The notes beneath the pieces are model-generated. The model did no database searches. It was not told the origin of the DNA and saw only the letters and a program-made list of their open reading frames with translations. Below are positions 13,274-26,403 of a stretch of 64,000 nt of DNA, piece by piece. The translations under genes were made by a program, and so were the position numbers. The number at the start of each line of letters is the position of its first letter. Position 1 is the stretch's first letter. Source of the DNA: Nymphaea colorata. Taxonomy: Eukaryota; Streptophyta; Magnoliopsida; Nymphaeales; Nymphaeaceae. The stretch lies in assembly GCF_008831285.2 (NCBI RefSeq), contig NC_045146.1, forward strand, positions 22,275,703-22,339,702, in the 5' to 3' direction.

Positions 13274-16200
13274 TTATCTCAGTGCAGAGTCCACCAATCC
13301 TCCAGCTTTTAATTTTTCAAAAAGAACCCATATCACTATGCCAATGACTGTATCTCGAACTAAACCTTTCAAAAATGTGTCGAGCCAACCTTTCGCACTT
13401 GAGGCAGGCCATTTTCCTCCAACAAGATCACGGAATCGCAACTGCCCCTGATCACTTGCTAATGCATGGATGACTCCATTCATATGGCTCTCTCCAATGA
13501 CCCCAACTACTTGTTTACAGTTATTGACAGCTTTGCTCCGCTTCAGTGACCAGGCAAGATACTGAAAAGGACAATGATCATGTACAAATTTCAAAAATAA
13601 AGATCCAGAATCAATGACAATCATGCCTATTCATGGAACAGTCTGGGTTAAATCAACTTGATTCAATCTAGAATGGATTGTTACCTTCCCAGTAAGTAAT
13701 ATTCCTCAGGTTTTCTAGCAACACTAAAAATTAGTTTTGCAGATATAATAAAATTTAAGCATCTTCAGACTAAAATGTAAAATAGAATATGTGAAAGAAA
13801 AACATTTCAAGAAGGCTTTGAGCTTACAACATCACGCTCGTACATGAGAGGTTGCAGAAGTGAAGGGAAACACAAGCTCAATTTTTTGTAAAGTTGAGAT
13901 GGGCTATCAGGTGCTTGAAGATCCTGCATCAAATTCAAGATCTAAAGAAAATCAGGTAAAGTGCAAAAATATTGAGTCATCGAACCAGAATTAAATTTTT
14001 GCAGAGCTATTTAAAACATGAGATGCATAATGGCCAGAAAAATCTTTTTTCTGTGACTTCATCCCTCATACAAAATGTTAGATATACGCATCAAGATCTT
14101 CATTCTATTCAAGGAGCAGAACCAGCACATTGTACACAATCAATGAGCGAAGCGCTACATCCACAATCCAACTAGGCACCAGCTCTCCAGCAAGTCCCAG
14201 TATAACTGGCAAAGTTAAGAGACACCTTTTTTACCCCTTTCCCTTCTGGTTAGTGTTTGAGGAACCCCAACAAATTATCGTCTCAACGCTCTATCTCCAC
14301 CCAACTTTCATTTGTTTGTGTTATACTTCTTCCTTCATTTCCTGCACCTCCAATTTTCCTTCCTCTTCTTGTTTAAACTTACTTTCATTGTTTCAATTGT
14401 TTAAACCTCTCTCTCTTTCTCTCAGGTTGTAACAGAGAGAGGTTTCAATACGATGTTGTATGTGCTTAACTCAGAGGCTGTGTAGGTTGGAAGAGAAAGA
14501 GTTTTGAAGTTGATGCTCTATGTGCTTGTGGTGTGGGTAGGCTGGAAAGAGAAAAAGGTTTGATGATGATGTTTATGCACTTGTGAGGTGGATAGGTTGA
14601 AAAGGGAGAGGTTCAAGGTGATCTCGTATGCTCTGCCCTCAGCAGTTTAAAGTTTGTGCACACACTAGATGACTAAGCAATCTATGCTAAATCCATAAAC
14701 AGAAAAACGCAAAAGAAGAAGCAGACCTGAAATTTTTAGAGAGGATTGAGTAAAGAAAGGGAAACATATAAAAATACAGTTTTAAAAATTTCATCCAGAA
14801 GGTGATGGTTGAACAACAAAACCAAGTGCATGTTAGATTACGTTATGTAGTCCACAACACAGTTTAACTAAAACGGGTGGTTCAAACTGACATTGAAACT
14901 CCTAGGTATTTCAGAAATTTCATAATGATGTGAAGGTCCTAAAAGATTCTTCTTTCATGTAGCAAATGTTTTCTGCTTGACCTGTTGATCAGAGGATTTC
15001 TTCAGCTGCCGTGCCACACAGGATTGGATGCTAAGATTAACTAACAGTTTAGCAAAACATTCCAGAAAAGGTAAAATAATGAATTTAGAAAACAAAGGAA
15101 ACATAGAAGGATTCCCAAAATTTATGAAACATAGACAGTTAAAGTCTGTTAAAACAAAATAACCTCATTGACTCTTTCAGTTAGCTCCAAATTTGAAGAA
15201 CTTATGCCTTGGAATAGTATCTTAAGCAGCTTCAATTTCTCATCCCACTTGAGAGATCGCCATGCACGCCCAAGCTAAAAGACATGCCCATGAAGAAAAA
15301 TAGAATGTTAAGAAGCAAGCTTTGCAGATTAACAACTAAAGAGAGGGAAAACAAAATCATCTGACCCAAAACCCAAAATGTTTGAGACAAAAAATGATCT
15401 TAAATTGATCAAGAATATACATACTGTTATTTCAATCGGCCGATCACCCAAAACTATCTGGGCTCCAATCTCTTCAGATGCACTGCGAGCTGCACGAAAC
15501 TGAGAAACAAATTTAAAAGGGAAAAACAAAATCAGTTTGACATGATTGATTATGATAATGGGTTACTGTGTAGTTCCCAAAGAGAAGAAAAGATATGGTA
15601 TCTGGTTTTGTACCTCATCCCCAAAAGATCTGCCTGCAGATGAAGAAATTTTAGAAGAGAACATTGCAAAAAGCAGACGCAGAGCAAGAGCAGACTGACC
15701 ACCTGAATAATAAGATGTAGGAATGAATTAACGAGAGACTAAAGGGCCAACAAGGAACTAGATACAGAAGCTGAACAAAAGTAAGAAGTACGGTCAAGTG
15801 GCTGCAGAAATTCCCTTAATGTGCTTATTACAAGCAGTAAAAATTTTCAGTTTGGAGTGAAAAACAATCCATGAACTAACATAGCAATCAGTTTCATCAA
15901 AGGAAAGGTGTCTACAACTTCTGCAAGTTTATAAAAATTAACTTATGATATCTCCTCATCATCTCCAATAAATCAAGTGAATTAAGAACGGATCCAAGGA
16001 CTTAAAAGTTCACTTACCCAAACTCAAGCTCCTGCCTATGTCACCAAAAAACCTCTGTCCACTCAAAGAAAACATGTTTGATTTCATTGAAACAGCTTCA
16101 TCAGCACCAGATGCAGGGGTAGTGAACATTATTCCAGCTCTGAAATTGGGGCTTGCAGAATTTTATGTTCATTTCTGAATGAAAAGACCATGATTACTCT

Positions 16201-17564
16201 ACTTCATCTTAAACCTTCTCAATCAGGATTGTAGACTACAGCCTAGTACACATCATTGAAAAGCTTCAGGAATAACACATACATTATGCAAACTTTGTGG
16301 TTGCTACACAGTAAATGTTTCAGCCGGTGAATGTTTCATAACATTGACTATGCTTCTCGCATGACGTGAAGAATAGGTGGTTCAAATCTGTTTACCGTTT
16401 CACCATTAAAAGGAAAAGAGAGAAGTAAGAGAGAGATTTGATATGTACGTTTTATGTGATTCCTCAGTCTAACCCAAGAATCCGTATGACATGCACATGA
16501 TATCGCAAGCATTGATGCGCATGAACAGGGTAGGCGACATTGGCTATTTAATGACAAGAGGAATGGGAAAATACAAATGCCCAATCACTAAATTATCAAA
16601 TATATTTAACTAAACGTGGATCCAGAAGGACGGCCCTGAATCAGACCAGATTCCAAGTACTGACAGCTATTTAACTCGATCGTGCTTTATTTCTTTCAAA
16701 CTTGTGCGTCACTATTTTACCAGAATTTTCACTGGAACGGACTCTGTATACAATATAATTTCCGTGTTTTTAATTAATCTTCGTGATTCACTAGATTGAT
16801 GGTCACTTGCCATCCCACGGGACATCTTTCAGTTGACCAGCATCACAGCCAATTGTGTTATTTTAGACAAACTACTCTCCCTAGGAAGAAGCTACCAATT
16901 TCAATAACTTGAAACCAGAGTTCGATCTTCATTCCGGTCCTAAACATCTATAGGCTGCAAAGAGGGATGGACAACCAATGCAATGGCAATCTATTATTCA
17001 TTTCGACCATAAATTCAAAATTTCTGTAACCCAATTGTCAGTCGCAAAGCAAAGAAATCCTAACCCACAACTAAGAAAAAATTAACGCAAAATATATCAA
17101 GGAGATCAAAACAGATAAACCGCTCCTTGCCTGCTTCTGCATAGCTCGACAACAACATTATCCGGCCTCACCGTCTTCACCACGCGCTCGACATCCGCCG
17201 CCGACTCTGCGTCCACGTGATTGACCCCAATGATCCAGATCATCTCCGGCTCCACGAAACCATCCCCCCTTCTCGAGCCAAGGCGCGACTTCTTCACGAG
17301 GACCAGCCTCCCGCGTTCCACCAGATCAAGCAGCCTTGGGTGAAGCTCGGCGACCTCGGATTTCGATTCGGGCAAGAATTCCAATCTATAGTCGAAATCT
17401 AGAGGAGGGGGACTAATTGAAACCCTCGGGCTAGACTCCTGCAACCTCGTTCTCAGCCGTTTACAAGAGAAGACTGTCGGACTCTGACTGCGGAAGGATA
17501 GGAAAGGACATGAAACTAGGGTTCTGGTGAGGAGTGAGGAAGGAGGAGCACAGATTGACCCCAT
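13274..17564 (-). CDS. TraB/PrgY-domain protein (plant TraB family)
   Basis: Seven exons on the minus strand: 17564-17131, 16139-16018, 15702-15614, 15499-15425, 15274-15164, 13923-13828 and 13561-13274. They give 404 aa in one open phase. The TraB/Tiki/EreA/ChaN superfamily carries two GxxH motifs and a conserved Glu thought to form a metal-dependent hydrolase site. Here they are GVNH (113-116), VVELCRSR (138-145, E140) and GESH (332-335). Residues 1-50 have many Ser and Arg and few acids, fitting a chloroplast or mitochondrial transit peptide. A hydrophobic stretch near the C-terminus (about 375-395, VIGIVIWVLF) could be one membrane span. The function of plant members is poorly defined, and bacterial TraB/PrgY limits pheromone activity. 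Intron 1 begins with GC, not GT (see findings). The first ATG of the frame was taken as start. Confidence 0.92.
14425..14640. repeat. Degenerate ~55-60 bp tandem repeat in TraB intron 5
   Basis: Four imperfect copies begin at about 14425, 14485, 14540 and 14595. Each starts with GG[T/C]TG followed by a run rich in A and G, then a tatgtgctt-like segment. Spacing is 60, 55 and 55 bp. It lies inside the intron between exons 5 and 6 and shows no coding sense. Confidence 0.7.
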
Positions 17565-20500
17565 TTCTCGCTAGGATTTTCGCCGCAACGCAGAGAAACC
17601 CTAGAAATTGAGGGGAGAGATGATCGACGACGTAGCCGCGGGATAAGAACGGGAACCACAGCCACGCTCTTGTTAACGGCTACTTTTGGAGGGAGCGGAA
17701 CTAGAAAAGGCGCGTGAAAGTAACGCCACGGACGGTGACTGCAAAACGGCTTTAAACGTTAAAAATGTCATACCGTGAAACTATCGAGAAACATAATAAG
17801 CCGATATGAACAAAAGAGAACAATTATCTTCTGAAAATGAAGGTAAATGAATTTTTGTCACAGCACGAAACTGCAGTTCGGGCGCTTAACCTGGTTAATA
17901 TTAAACAATATATTAAATAATAAATATAATCGATCATAATAAAAATATAAAATTATATATTAAAATTTAATAAAATAATATTAAAGGCAAGTTATCGAGT
18001 AGAGCCGAACTGGGTTGGGTCAGTCTAGCCCAGTCCAGCCCAACACCCAATTTTGAGACTTAAGCTGGGTAAGAATTAGGCCGAGTATCACGCATTTGTC
18101 AGGTACCCAACTTAATGGTCAGTCCTACCAGTACTCTCATCATTTTTTTTTTTTACATTTTTTTCTATCGGATCTCATGCAATGTATATTGATAAGTTGC
18201 TTTAAAAGAAATGGTCATCCAACATTAAATGCTAGCAACAATTAATAAGGATGAAGTTCTCATGAGTTGTCAATCTATTGCTAACATGAAAGTTGACCAG
18301 AAGATAAGAAAAAAAAAAAAAGATACAGACACAGAGAATTGCCTGCTGACCTTTAATGCATAACTTTAATTAACAATAACGTCCATGTGGAAGGCCAGTA
18401 GGAGTAGGGGTGCAAAATGAGTCGGATATGGCATGAGCTGCAAGCCATTTTTGTCAAGTTGGTATCTATAGTTTGAAGCTGATAATTTAGTATGTTAGGG
18501 CCCTGAATGTTGCAGTATGATTTTGGGTCTTAAAGGACCAGAATGCCCCTGTATGATAAAAATGGAAAAACTCCTTGTAAAGGCAAAAATGAACACGATA
18601 TTGGCCTAACATGCATTATATTAACATAAAACCCAAAGTAAAAAAAAAAAAAAAAAGCTCAAGAATGGTCCCTTTCAAAAGCCTATCAGCCATATTGTCC
18701 TATACAGATCGGCTGCCGTATTAATAAAATAACACATAGAAAGTAACTTGAACCATATTGTAACCCTAAAGTAAAGTCGCTGAATGTCTAGACATCAAGG
18801 TAACTTCCAGTTCACTTGGCTTACCATTCTATTGTGACCGATGGACAAAGAAAATGTTTAGCGGAAGGTTCTGCTTGTCTTGCTCCAACTGCAGACATTG
18901 AAAGCGAAGACAGATAGCACCGTATGTCTCTTTGTCTGGTTCTGAGTATCAGTTAGGACAGATCGATGGCCTCTCTTGTGCTGCATAAACTGAACACCAC
19001 CATTTGAGATGTTCAGCTCATGGCAGTATTTTATAAGAGTCAAGCACATGCCTCTGCATTTACTTCAATCTTCTGATGTTGGACGAAGGATTAATGCATG
19101 ACCCTAAAATAATATGGAGTTGTCGAATTGATACGATCATTACATCTGATTTGTCAGATATCTTACATTATAATAAACTTGATTGGTCATATCCTGCCAT
19201 TTTGGGCTGTAAAAAGTGAGAGATGGAGAAATGTCAGTGGATTTTGCTGTTTTTGGATCTAACCAAAAGAAGTTGTGTTTGAGTGGGGAGCAATGATTTA
19301 GGAATCTAGGAATTAAAATTCAGGAAAAAAGTAAGTTAGTATCTTCATTTTAAATAAATAAAATGGGTATGTTGGGTAAAACCTAAACATAAATTAGGAA
19401 CATGCCCCCTCTTTTAGAACAGGCGGTTTCCTGGTATTTAGAAAAGAACAAAACCAAAAACAAACAAAAAATAAAAGAGGCGCTTATAGAAAAATAATAA
19501 TAATAATAAAATGTGTCTCTTGGAGGCCCAATCACATGGCAGGGCCTCTCATAGTCTCCATAGTAATTGTAATGTATTGCTTGGTTCTAACATCTATTCA
19601 AAGAAATCAATACTTCTTTAATATGGAACTTGAGCTATCACGTCGACTGTATCGTATTCTTCTTTCGAGTTGAGAAACAACACCATGAAAAAAAAAAAAA
19701 AAAAAAACACAGAGATCTTCTACAGCAGGATGTAACTTGACATAGGACCTTCAACTCATTGGCACTCTTTTTTCATGGCTGCCGCTTTATTCCTGGGGAT
19801 TTACCATGGCATCAGGCAAGTTGCACTGCATTCACCATTGGTGGGAGAGGGAATGGGAGTCTGTGTTCGTAAGGAAGGAGGTCATTTTCCTGGGTTGGAT
19901 CCATTCTTCCCTGACCGAAGGCGGTGTCTTAAAATGACGCCCGTATGAGGCAGAAAGCAAGTCACTGTCAGCAACTGCACCTCCATTGAAGGATCTCGAG
20001 ATTGATCTTCATGTTGGGATGGTGGTGGTGGCGATTTGGACTTACTGTAATATTGGCCTGACGCGGAACACTACGGAACTGCTCAACCTTGGCTCTGTCT
20101 CATTGGAATGAACTTCTCTTCAGGCATTTTGGCTCATAATTTCAGGTCCTGTGGCTTCTGCCCACAATTATGGGCAGCGCGCGTCTGAGACTTAAGAAAG
20201 AGCTACTGCTCATAGAATTTTTCTCCCTTTTTGAAGGCTTTTATATATGTATTTTTTTCTTTTCACTCCTTGAATGTGTGTCTTCTTAATTCTATAAGTT
20301 TATCTAGTGTTGTCAAAATCGGGCTGAGTTGCCCAATTCGGCTTCCACTCCAGTGATTGCAACATGAACTCTGGATCCCGCTATCGATTTCTCGAAATAA
20401 TTTTCTGAAACCGATTCAATTGAGATCCCGATTTAAAAACATTGGGTTTTTCCTTAGGACTAATGAGGGGGAAATATTTCCCAAGGAAAAGTGGAGAGCG

Positions 20501-21960
20501 CTTCTACCCTCAAAACAGAAAGTGAAATAATGTACTCTATGAACGTAAAGAATGGTAACTCTTGTTTGGCAATTTTCTGATATAGCATGCAAAATATCTT
20601 GCTATATATATGTTTGGCCATTTTCTCCCAGATAAATTAAGGTAAATAAAGGCAATTTTCTCACATGCACTGAAAGCAGGTCCGATACCATGAGAAAATG
20701 GGAGGAAGGGTTAGGGTTTTGGCTCTCAATCAGCCAATAGAATAAAATATTCTTGGTACTCATCAGAATTAATTAAAGGCAGTAGTGTATGGTCACGTTT
20801 TCCATGGGCAAACATGAACTTTGCAGTTGCCAGATCGAAACATTATTATGTATATTGGATCTGTCCCCGCAGAATCAAATTACTAGCAGAACAGGTAGGT
20901 TTATCTATTTAAGAACTCAATCACTCACCTGGTCAGTGAAGAGTCGGGGTGTTTCCAACCATATCATATTGAAATGCTTAGGATTCAAACCAATATTGTT
21001 AAGTATCGGAACTGCAGGTGAATTGTTTCTCCAAAATAATGATGGTAATTACAGACACATTGAGTCCGGGAAACGTTCTCTCTTAGTTAAATTATGTATA
21101 TATAACCAACTGAAAACCTGCAAGTAATAGAATTATCAATTTGACAGACAGCGAAAGACTCCTCTATGCTGCCTCATTCTTGTGAAGAGCACCGAGAATG
21201 AAATTGAAGGAGGTTGAACCGGCCGGTACCATTTTGAGATTGATCATGCGACCATTACCTTAATTATTTAACATTTTCGCAAGTAATTATGAAAATGCGA
21301 TCTGCAGATGTTTTTAGGACATGCATGCATGTAAGATGAATTAATCTTGTAAGCCAAAAAAGTTTCAAGGCTTAGACTGTTCATTCTAAAGTTTTATGTT
21401 TTAAATATGAAAATAATATTTACAAAGTAGATTATAGGAGAAAATGGATGAAAAACATTAACAATAAACGGATTGGGCAGTCCAGGGGTTGACACATGTA
21501 ATAGCTAAATAGATACAGACTTACTTAGATAAATATATATATATATATATGATCTTGAAGAATGGATTTTGGTTCTTCAGTTACCATTTTCATATGTAAC
21601 AGTTGAGTTGTATATGATCTTTTTGGTTGTCTGTGAAGCAGTCCCTGTGAGGAGCGGTTGATTCTTCTCATAGTTAGCACTCTCTGTCATCGAATTTATT
21701 GGTAGTATTCATTCTCATGTAGGATGAAGCAAGGGAACTAAACATTTCGCACCAGTCGTTTCTTCTCAGTGATACTCTGCTACATTTAGAGCTGCTGCCA
21801 ACTTCTTGTTTAGCAGAGTCACACGCCCATGACCAGAGAACCGACTTTCTTTTTCTGAAAAATTTGCATCTCTGCTTCTCACCACTTCCAGAAATCTTCC
21901 TGTTTTTGCTCTCCTGGTTCCGTTTCACGTAAACATTTTCTGTATCTTCATTATCAGGTA
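17565..21960. other. Non-coding interval upstream of the TraB gene
   Basis: This begins with the TraB promoter region. It is mostly AT-rich with several A-runs (18641-18657, and an 18+ A run near 19686). There are segments resembling worn repeat debris, such as the alternating ggcccagtc-type stretch near 18010-18060. Short open frames show no domain. I found no gene, tRNA or complete transposon. Confidence 0.5.
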
Positions 21961-21966
21961 CAAAAC

Positions 21967-21969
<3 letters not shown>

Positions 21970-22016
<47 letters not shown>
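21970..22016. repeat. Compound microsatellite (CT)n(CA)n
   Basis: About 15 CT units run directly into about 9 CA units, followed by a short imperfect CA tail to about 22040. This is read directly from the sequence. Confidence 0.95.
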
Positions 22017-22253
22017 TCTCTCACACACACCCACACACATACGCATGTGGTTGCAGAAGCGCGCGGAATTTTAAGCGAGTGTGGACAAAGAGAAATCAAA
22101 GAGCAGCATCCACTGGAAGTGCTGCCATCAAGGAGATGGGGATGGGACTATGGAAATCCATTTATTGACATGTTCCCCCTAGGGTGGGCACAAGCCTAAG
22201 CGCCTCTGCCACTTTATATGTAAGTCGACTCGTTATATAGTAAGAGACCGATC

Positions 22254-22345
<92 letters not shown>
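22254..22345. repeat. Compound microsatellite (CT)n(TA)n
   Basis: About 13 CT units are followed without interruption by about 33 TA units. It is the second compound CT-led microsatellite within 300 bp. Confidence 0.95.
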
Positions 22346-22348
<3 letters not shown>

Positions 22349-25300
22349 GTGTATTTTTCATATGAGCTTACGTTTTCTTCCTTGTTGCCAGCTCTGACAA
22401 CGTCTTTTAATTTGTGCTACCTTTTAATTGGTTATGTGATTGACAGTTGGAGCCATCAATATAGTGAGTAATTTACATGTAATGTTGTCATAACCAAATT
22501 TAATGTTCATAAAAGCACTTAATTTCTTGTCGAATCTAGGTCAAAGAAAGTCTATGAATCCACCTATTCAGAAAGTATATATGTATTTTCAACCATCACA
22601 TATTTGAAGCGATCCAAAATTATTTAATGAACCAAACATCAAATTAATCGGAGTCATACAGAACCATCCATACATCTTGATCATGTCTATAAGACAACAA
22701 CTTCCGTGCAGCCATTTCCCATATTAGAGGTTTTTTTTTTCCTCTTTGCTATATACCGATGTGTGACAATGGAATGCCATACTTAATTTGATCAAGTAAA
22801 ACAAAAATCTCAATACTTATTCAAAGTGCATCTGCTTAATCTAGTTATAAGGCCTGCTGCATTCAAACCAATTCATCAACTGCTTGATTTCTTTCTTAGA
22901 TCCACTTTTACCTTGGATGTTAACCTGGTTTGCATCCATATATGCTCTATTTCTCTCACATGGTGGCAGCCATGAGAAGCTAGCCATGAACGATGAGTTT
23001 GCTTCGGTTTGGGCACAAAAAAAGAGGGAGGGAAAATTGTACAGCCAAACGAGTTCGGATATGGGTCCCAGTGCAGGGGACAATACCCGGATCTAACTGA
23101 TCGGTGGCCTCCACGAGGAGGAGATCGCTTTTCAACGTAGCAGAAAAGTGGTATAGCCTCGCAATAAAAGTCTGAAAATCCTGTAACAAAAAGTAAGGTC
23201 CTAAGGTGAAGAGAGTTTTACCATGTCATGAAGGAAGATGAAGCCGCTTCATAAATCTGGAGATCGCTCAACTTCAAATGGCTAGTTGTTGTCGCAAGAA
23301 ATCACCGCTTATTTTGAATTTTTCAAGTATTTGATGAAACCAATAATACTAAACTTTTTCAGAATTTTAGGTAAAATAAAAAAAATATTTTTTTTTTTGG
23401 TGAGCATGAGATTAACAATCTACTGTCTGGAAAAGGCATGAAGGACCCTCATTTTCCCTGCCTTCGGAGTCTTGGGTTGCATTAGAGCCTGGGTGGGCAA
23501 TGGACCACCTTCAACTTGACCAAGCACATCCATCTTTTATAGCTTATGAGAATAGCACCCATGGAAATCCAACAATGTGTCTCCTGCCCCTACCAATTAT
23601 GATATGTCCCTTACTTAGGGCAGTGACACAGTTAGTGAGGTAAAAGCAAAATCTTTGATGAGAAGCATTAGGAATGTTGAAACGCTTGATTTGGGTAAAC
23701 TTGAAGACAAGAACCAATTTATGAAAAAATAATTATACGGTGCGGATGTGTGGGTGAACGAAAGGTTTACCAATATTTCTTATAAGCTTTAACTAACATT
23801 GCATGATGCTGATGAAGAATATGTAGTTAATACAATGAATTTGGTTCCTGCAACACAAGAGATGTCTAAAACCTAAGAAAGATAATTGTAACTGGAATTC
23901 TCATAGGGCTTGTTCGGCAACAGTAACACTAGCATGATTTTTAGAGCAGGTTTATTAGTAACAACTTGCTATTGTTTTTCAAATGTCTCATATCTTTTGC
24001 CAAAAATTAATACGATAATATTGTCCTTTTTGGTGTAGGTGATCCATATGCAGCGCAAGGACGATCAAGACATGTAGCTGTCAAAATTTAAATTTTACAT
24101 TCTTATTGTGTTAATTAAAGTAGTATACACGAGTATTGGTATAAGTGGCTTCGTAAATTTGAATGATGATTTCATAAAAATCAGTGTATATAATTGCTTC
24201 TCTTTGGTACGTGTGACATGTCGAAGTTTAAAAAATTAATTACCTTTTTCGTTTCATAATGATTTGCCTTGTTCATTTTATCTTTACGGACTCCATTCCA
24301 CAATAGATTTTTATTGATCCTTGACAATGAAATTCATTGTGAATGTATCGTACCATCGATACCCGATAAAATGCAGAGATTTCAAATCTAAATTGCAATT
24401 GGTAGCTAGTGCCTGCGAAAATGAGGACAGGAAATAAACGACACTTTGTACTTCCTTCTTCTTTATTTGTTCATCTAGTTAGCTTTGCCTCTACCAATTA
24501 CTATATTAACAAGCCTTAAGCTATTGACATCCAATGAAATTCAACTACATAATTGATTGAGAGATAAATGGCTGAATGATGCTTTACATACTAAGGTACG
24601 CTCAACAATGACATCCCTACACTATTGCCGATAATGTGATTATTAATTACTTTTAGAACATGGTAAATGGATGAGGTTAATTATAAAAGTACATATTACA
24701 GATTTTTTTTTAAAAAAAATCTGTAGTTTAATCGATTATTTATTATGTGTCATGCGTATGGTTTGTGCACGGTATATAAGTTAAGAGGCTTGTGCATATA
24801 ACCAACTTCGCTATTTTAAACTTTGTTGAACATTTCTACCTGAAAATGCATCCGAATGTAAAGAATTAATGGAGTCCGATTAGAACCACATCCAACACAA
24901 ACACAAAACAGAAGATCGAGGAGCTTTCTTCCTTGGCATTACCATAGCATTAAACCGTTTGAGTGGGAGTGCTTAATTTTTAATCTCCTTAATTCATCTT
25001 AAGGAAGAAGTCGACTGTGATTCGCCAGTTGTTAGTTAGTCGTTGGTGAAAGCGAACTCGACCCCCCATTAGAGGAAAAATGTTAAGATTCGTGGTGGAA
25101 ATTACGTCAAACAGTGGCGGCCGAAATGAAATTTTATAAAAACAATCCCCACTTTCATTATGTCGCCAAATTATTGCCGATGTTCTTCCTTGGTTTCTAT
25201 TTGTGGATATATAAGCCTGTCAAGAAAAAGGACCTACTTGCCGCCTTTATATATATATATATATATATGAAGAGAGAGAAAGAGATATATTTTTCAACGT

Positions 25301-25749
25301 GGTGAAAGGGAGATCTTGATTTCAACTGCTCAGAGTGGGGAGAGAGAGAGAGTGCAGAACAGCTGCAGCGGAGTGACAGTTTAAAGCGTGTTCCGTCCTT
25401 GAGGACAAAGGTTGGCTCTCTCTCTTTCTCTCTCTCTCTCTCTGTCCGCGATTAACCCGCGCTTTGGAGAAACTTTCATCCGGCCTCCAAATCTCTGGTT
25501 CTCATCGACTCCTCCATCACATCCCATTCTCTTTCGTTCGCCTTCCATATCTGCGTTTAACTACGTGTACATACCATATATATAGAAGCAAGCAGAGGGG
25601 GGGGAAGGAGCAGGAACCACAGTCCTCTTACGGTGTCCTTCATTCTTCAGTACTTCAATCAGAAAGACCATTCTCTCAGGAATCATCCTTCTCATGGTGT
25701 TTACCACCCCTTCCACAGTGTTGCTGTTACTATCGTGAATCCTTGATAC
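22346..25749. other. Non-coding interval and promoter region of the ERF gene
   Basis: No supported gene. The part near 22840-23190 is open on both strands but has no recognisable product. Near 23905 is a worn end (tgttcggcaaca type) resembling the foldback ends at 33.2 and 37.3 kb. The last 500 bp hold an AT microsatellite with a TATA-like start (25246-25268), GA runs, and a CT tract (25416-25443). This CT tract probably lies in the promoter or 5' UTR of the ERF gene. Confidence 0.5.
25416..25443 (+). promoter_or_regulatory. CT-rich tract upstream of the ERF gene
   Basis: A nearly pure pyrimidine CT run sits about 310 bp before the ERF start codon. CT/GA tracts near plant transcription start sites often act as core-promoter or 5' UTR elements. 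That role here is inferred from position only. Confidence 0.4.
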
Positions 25750-26403
25750 ATGGAAAGCTCCCACTCCCAAGTGCCGGAAGATCCACCCACTCATGAAGGT
25801 GGTGGCAAGGCACCGGCAGGAAAGCTGCCGCCGGCGCCCGGGAGACACCCCATCTACCACGGAATTCGGTGCCGCAGCGGCAAATGGGTGTCGGAAATCC
25901 GGGAGCCCGGCAAGATGTCGCGAATTTGGCTCGGTACGTTCCCGACGCCGGAGATGGCCGCCGCTGCCTTCGACGTGGCCGCCCTCGCACTCAAAGGCGA
26001 AGCCGCCTTGCTTAATTTCAGGGACCTAGCGGCTTCCTTCCCAGTTCCTGCATCCACGTCAAGGGACGACGTCCGGGCGGCTGCCATGGAAGCTGCGGCG
26101 AGGTTCCGGCCGCCGGGCAGTGACGGCTCATCCTGTTCCGGGAGAGTCTCGCCGCCGGACAGTGGTCCCGTCTCAACGCCGACGCCCAACGTCGCGGAAG
26201 CTTCCAGTTCGCAATTGCCGGGCGACAGCGAGAAGGCGTCGGACATGGGGGAGTTCATCGACGAGGAGGCACTTTTCTACATGCCCAATCTGCTCGTGGA
26301 CATGGCGGAAGGGATGCTCCTGAGTCCGCCAAGAATTGGCCCGTTGGTGCCAGAAAACTCGCCGGAGAATTCTGAGAGCGACACTCTCTGGAGCTACCAG
26401 TAA
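25750..26403 (+). CDS. AP2/ERF transcription factor, DREB group III (ERF025-like)
   Basis: Intronless, 217 aa. A single AP2/ERF domain spans about 34-91 ([18 protein letters not shown]...[18 protein letters not shown]). The residues that mark DREB-type binding of DRE/CRT (core CCGAC) are present: Val47 (V14) and Glu52 (E19). The usual YRGVR reads YHGIR, so an Arg that contacts DNA in relatives is His37. The CBF signatures PKxPAGRxKFxETRHP and DSAWR are absent, which separates it from DREB1. After the domain come [17 protein letters not shown] (106-122) and an acidic C-terminal module, [12 protein letters not shown] and [10 protein letters not shown] (171-194), ending LWSYQ. Both resemble modules in the CBF gene 18 kb downstream. 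It is GC-rich against an AT-rich setting, as is common for intronless ERF genes. It is probably a nuclear activator. ATG 25750 gives the full frame. Confidence 0.93.
   Translation: MESSHSQVPEDPPTHEGGGKAPAGKLPPAPGRHPIYHGIRCRSGKWVSEIREPGKMSRIWLGTFPTPEMAAAAFDVAALALKGEAALLNFRDLAASFPVPASTSRDDVRAAAMEAAARFRPPGSDGSSCSGRVSPPDSGPVSTPTPNVAEASSSQLPGDSEKASDMGEFIDEEALFYMPNLLVDMAEGMLLSPPRIGPLVPENSPENSESDTLWSYQ

Noticed and set aside
22841..23189. Three overlapping ORFs on both strands
   Set aside because: No product recognised on either strand, and mutual overlap suggests chance openness.
25854..26258. Long minus-strand and shifted-frame ORFs over the ERF gene (also 44371-45090 and 44558-45178 over CBF)
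   Set aside because: They are shadows of GC-rich coding sequence. The + frames encode clear AP2 domains.
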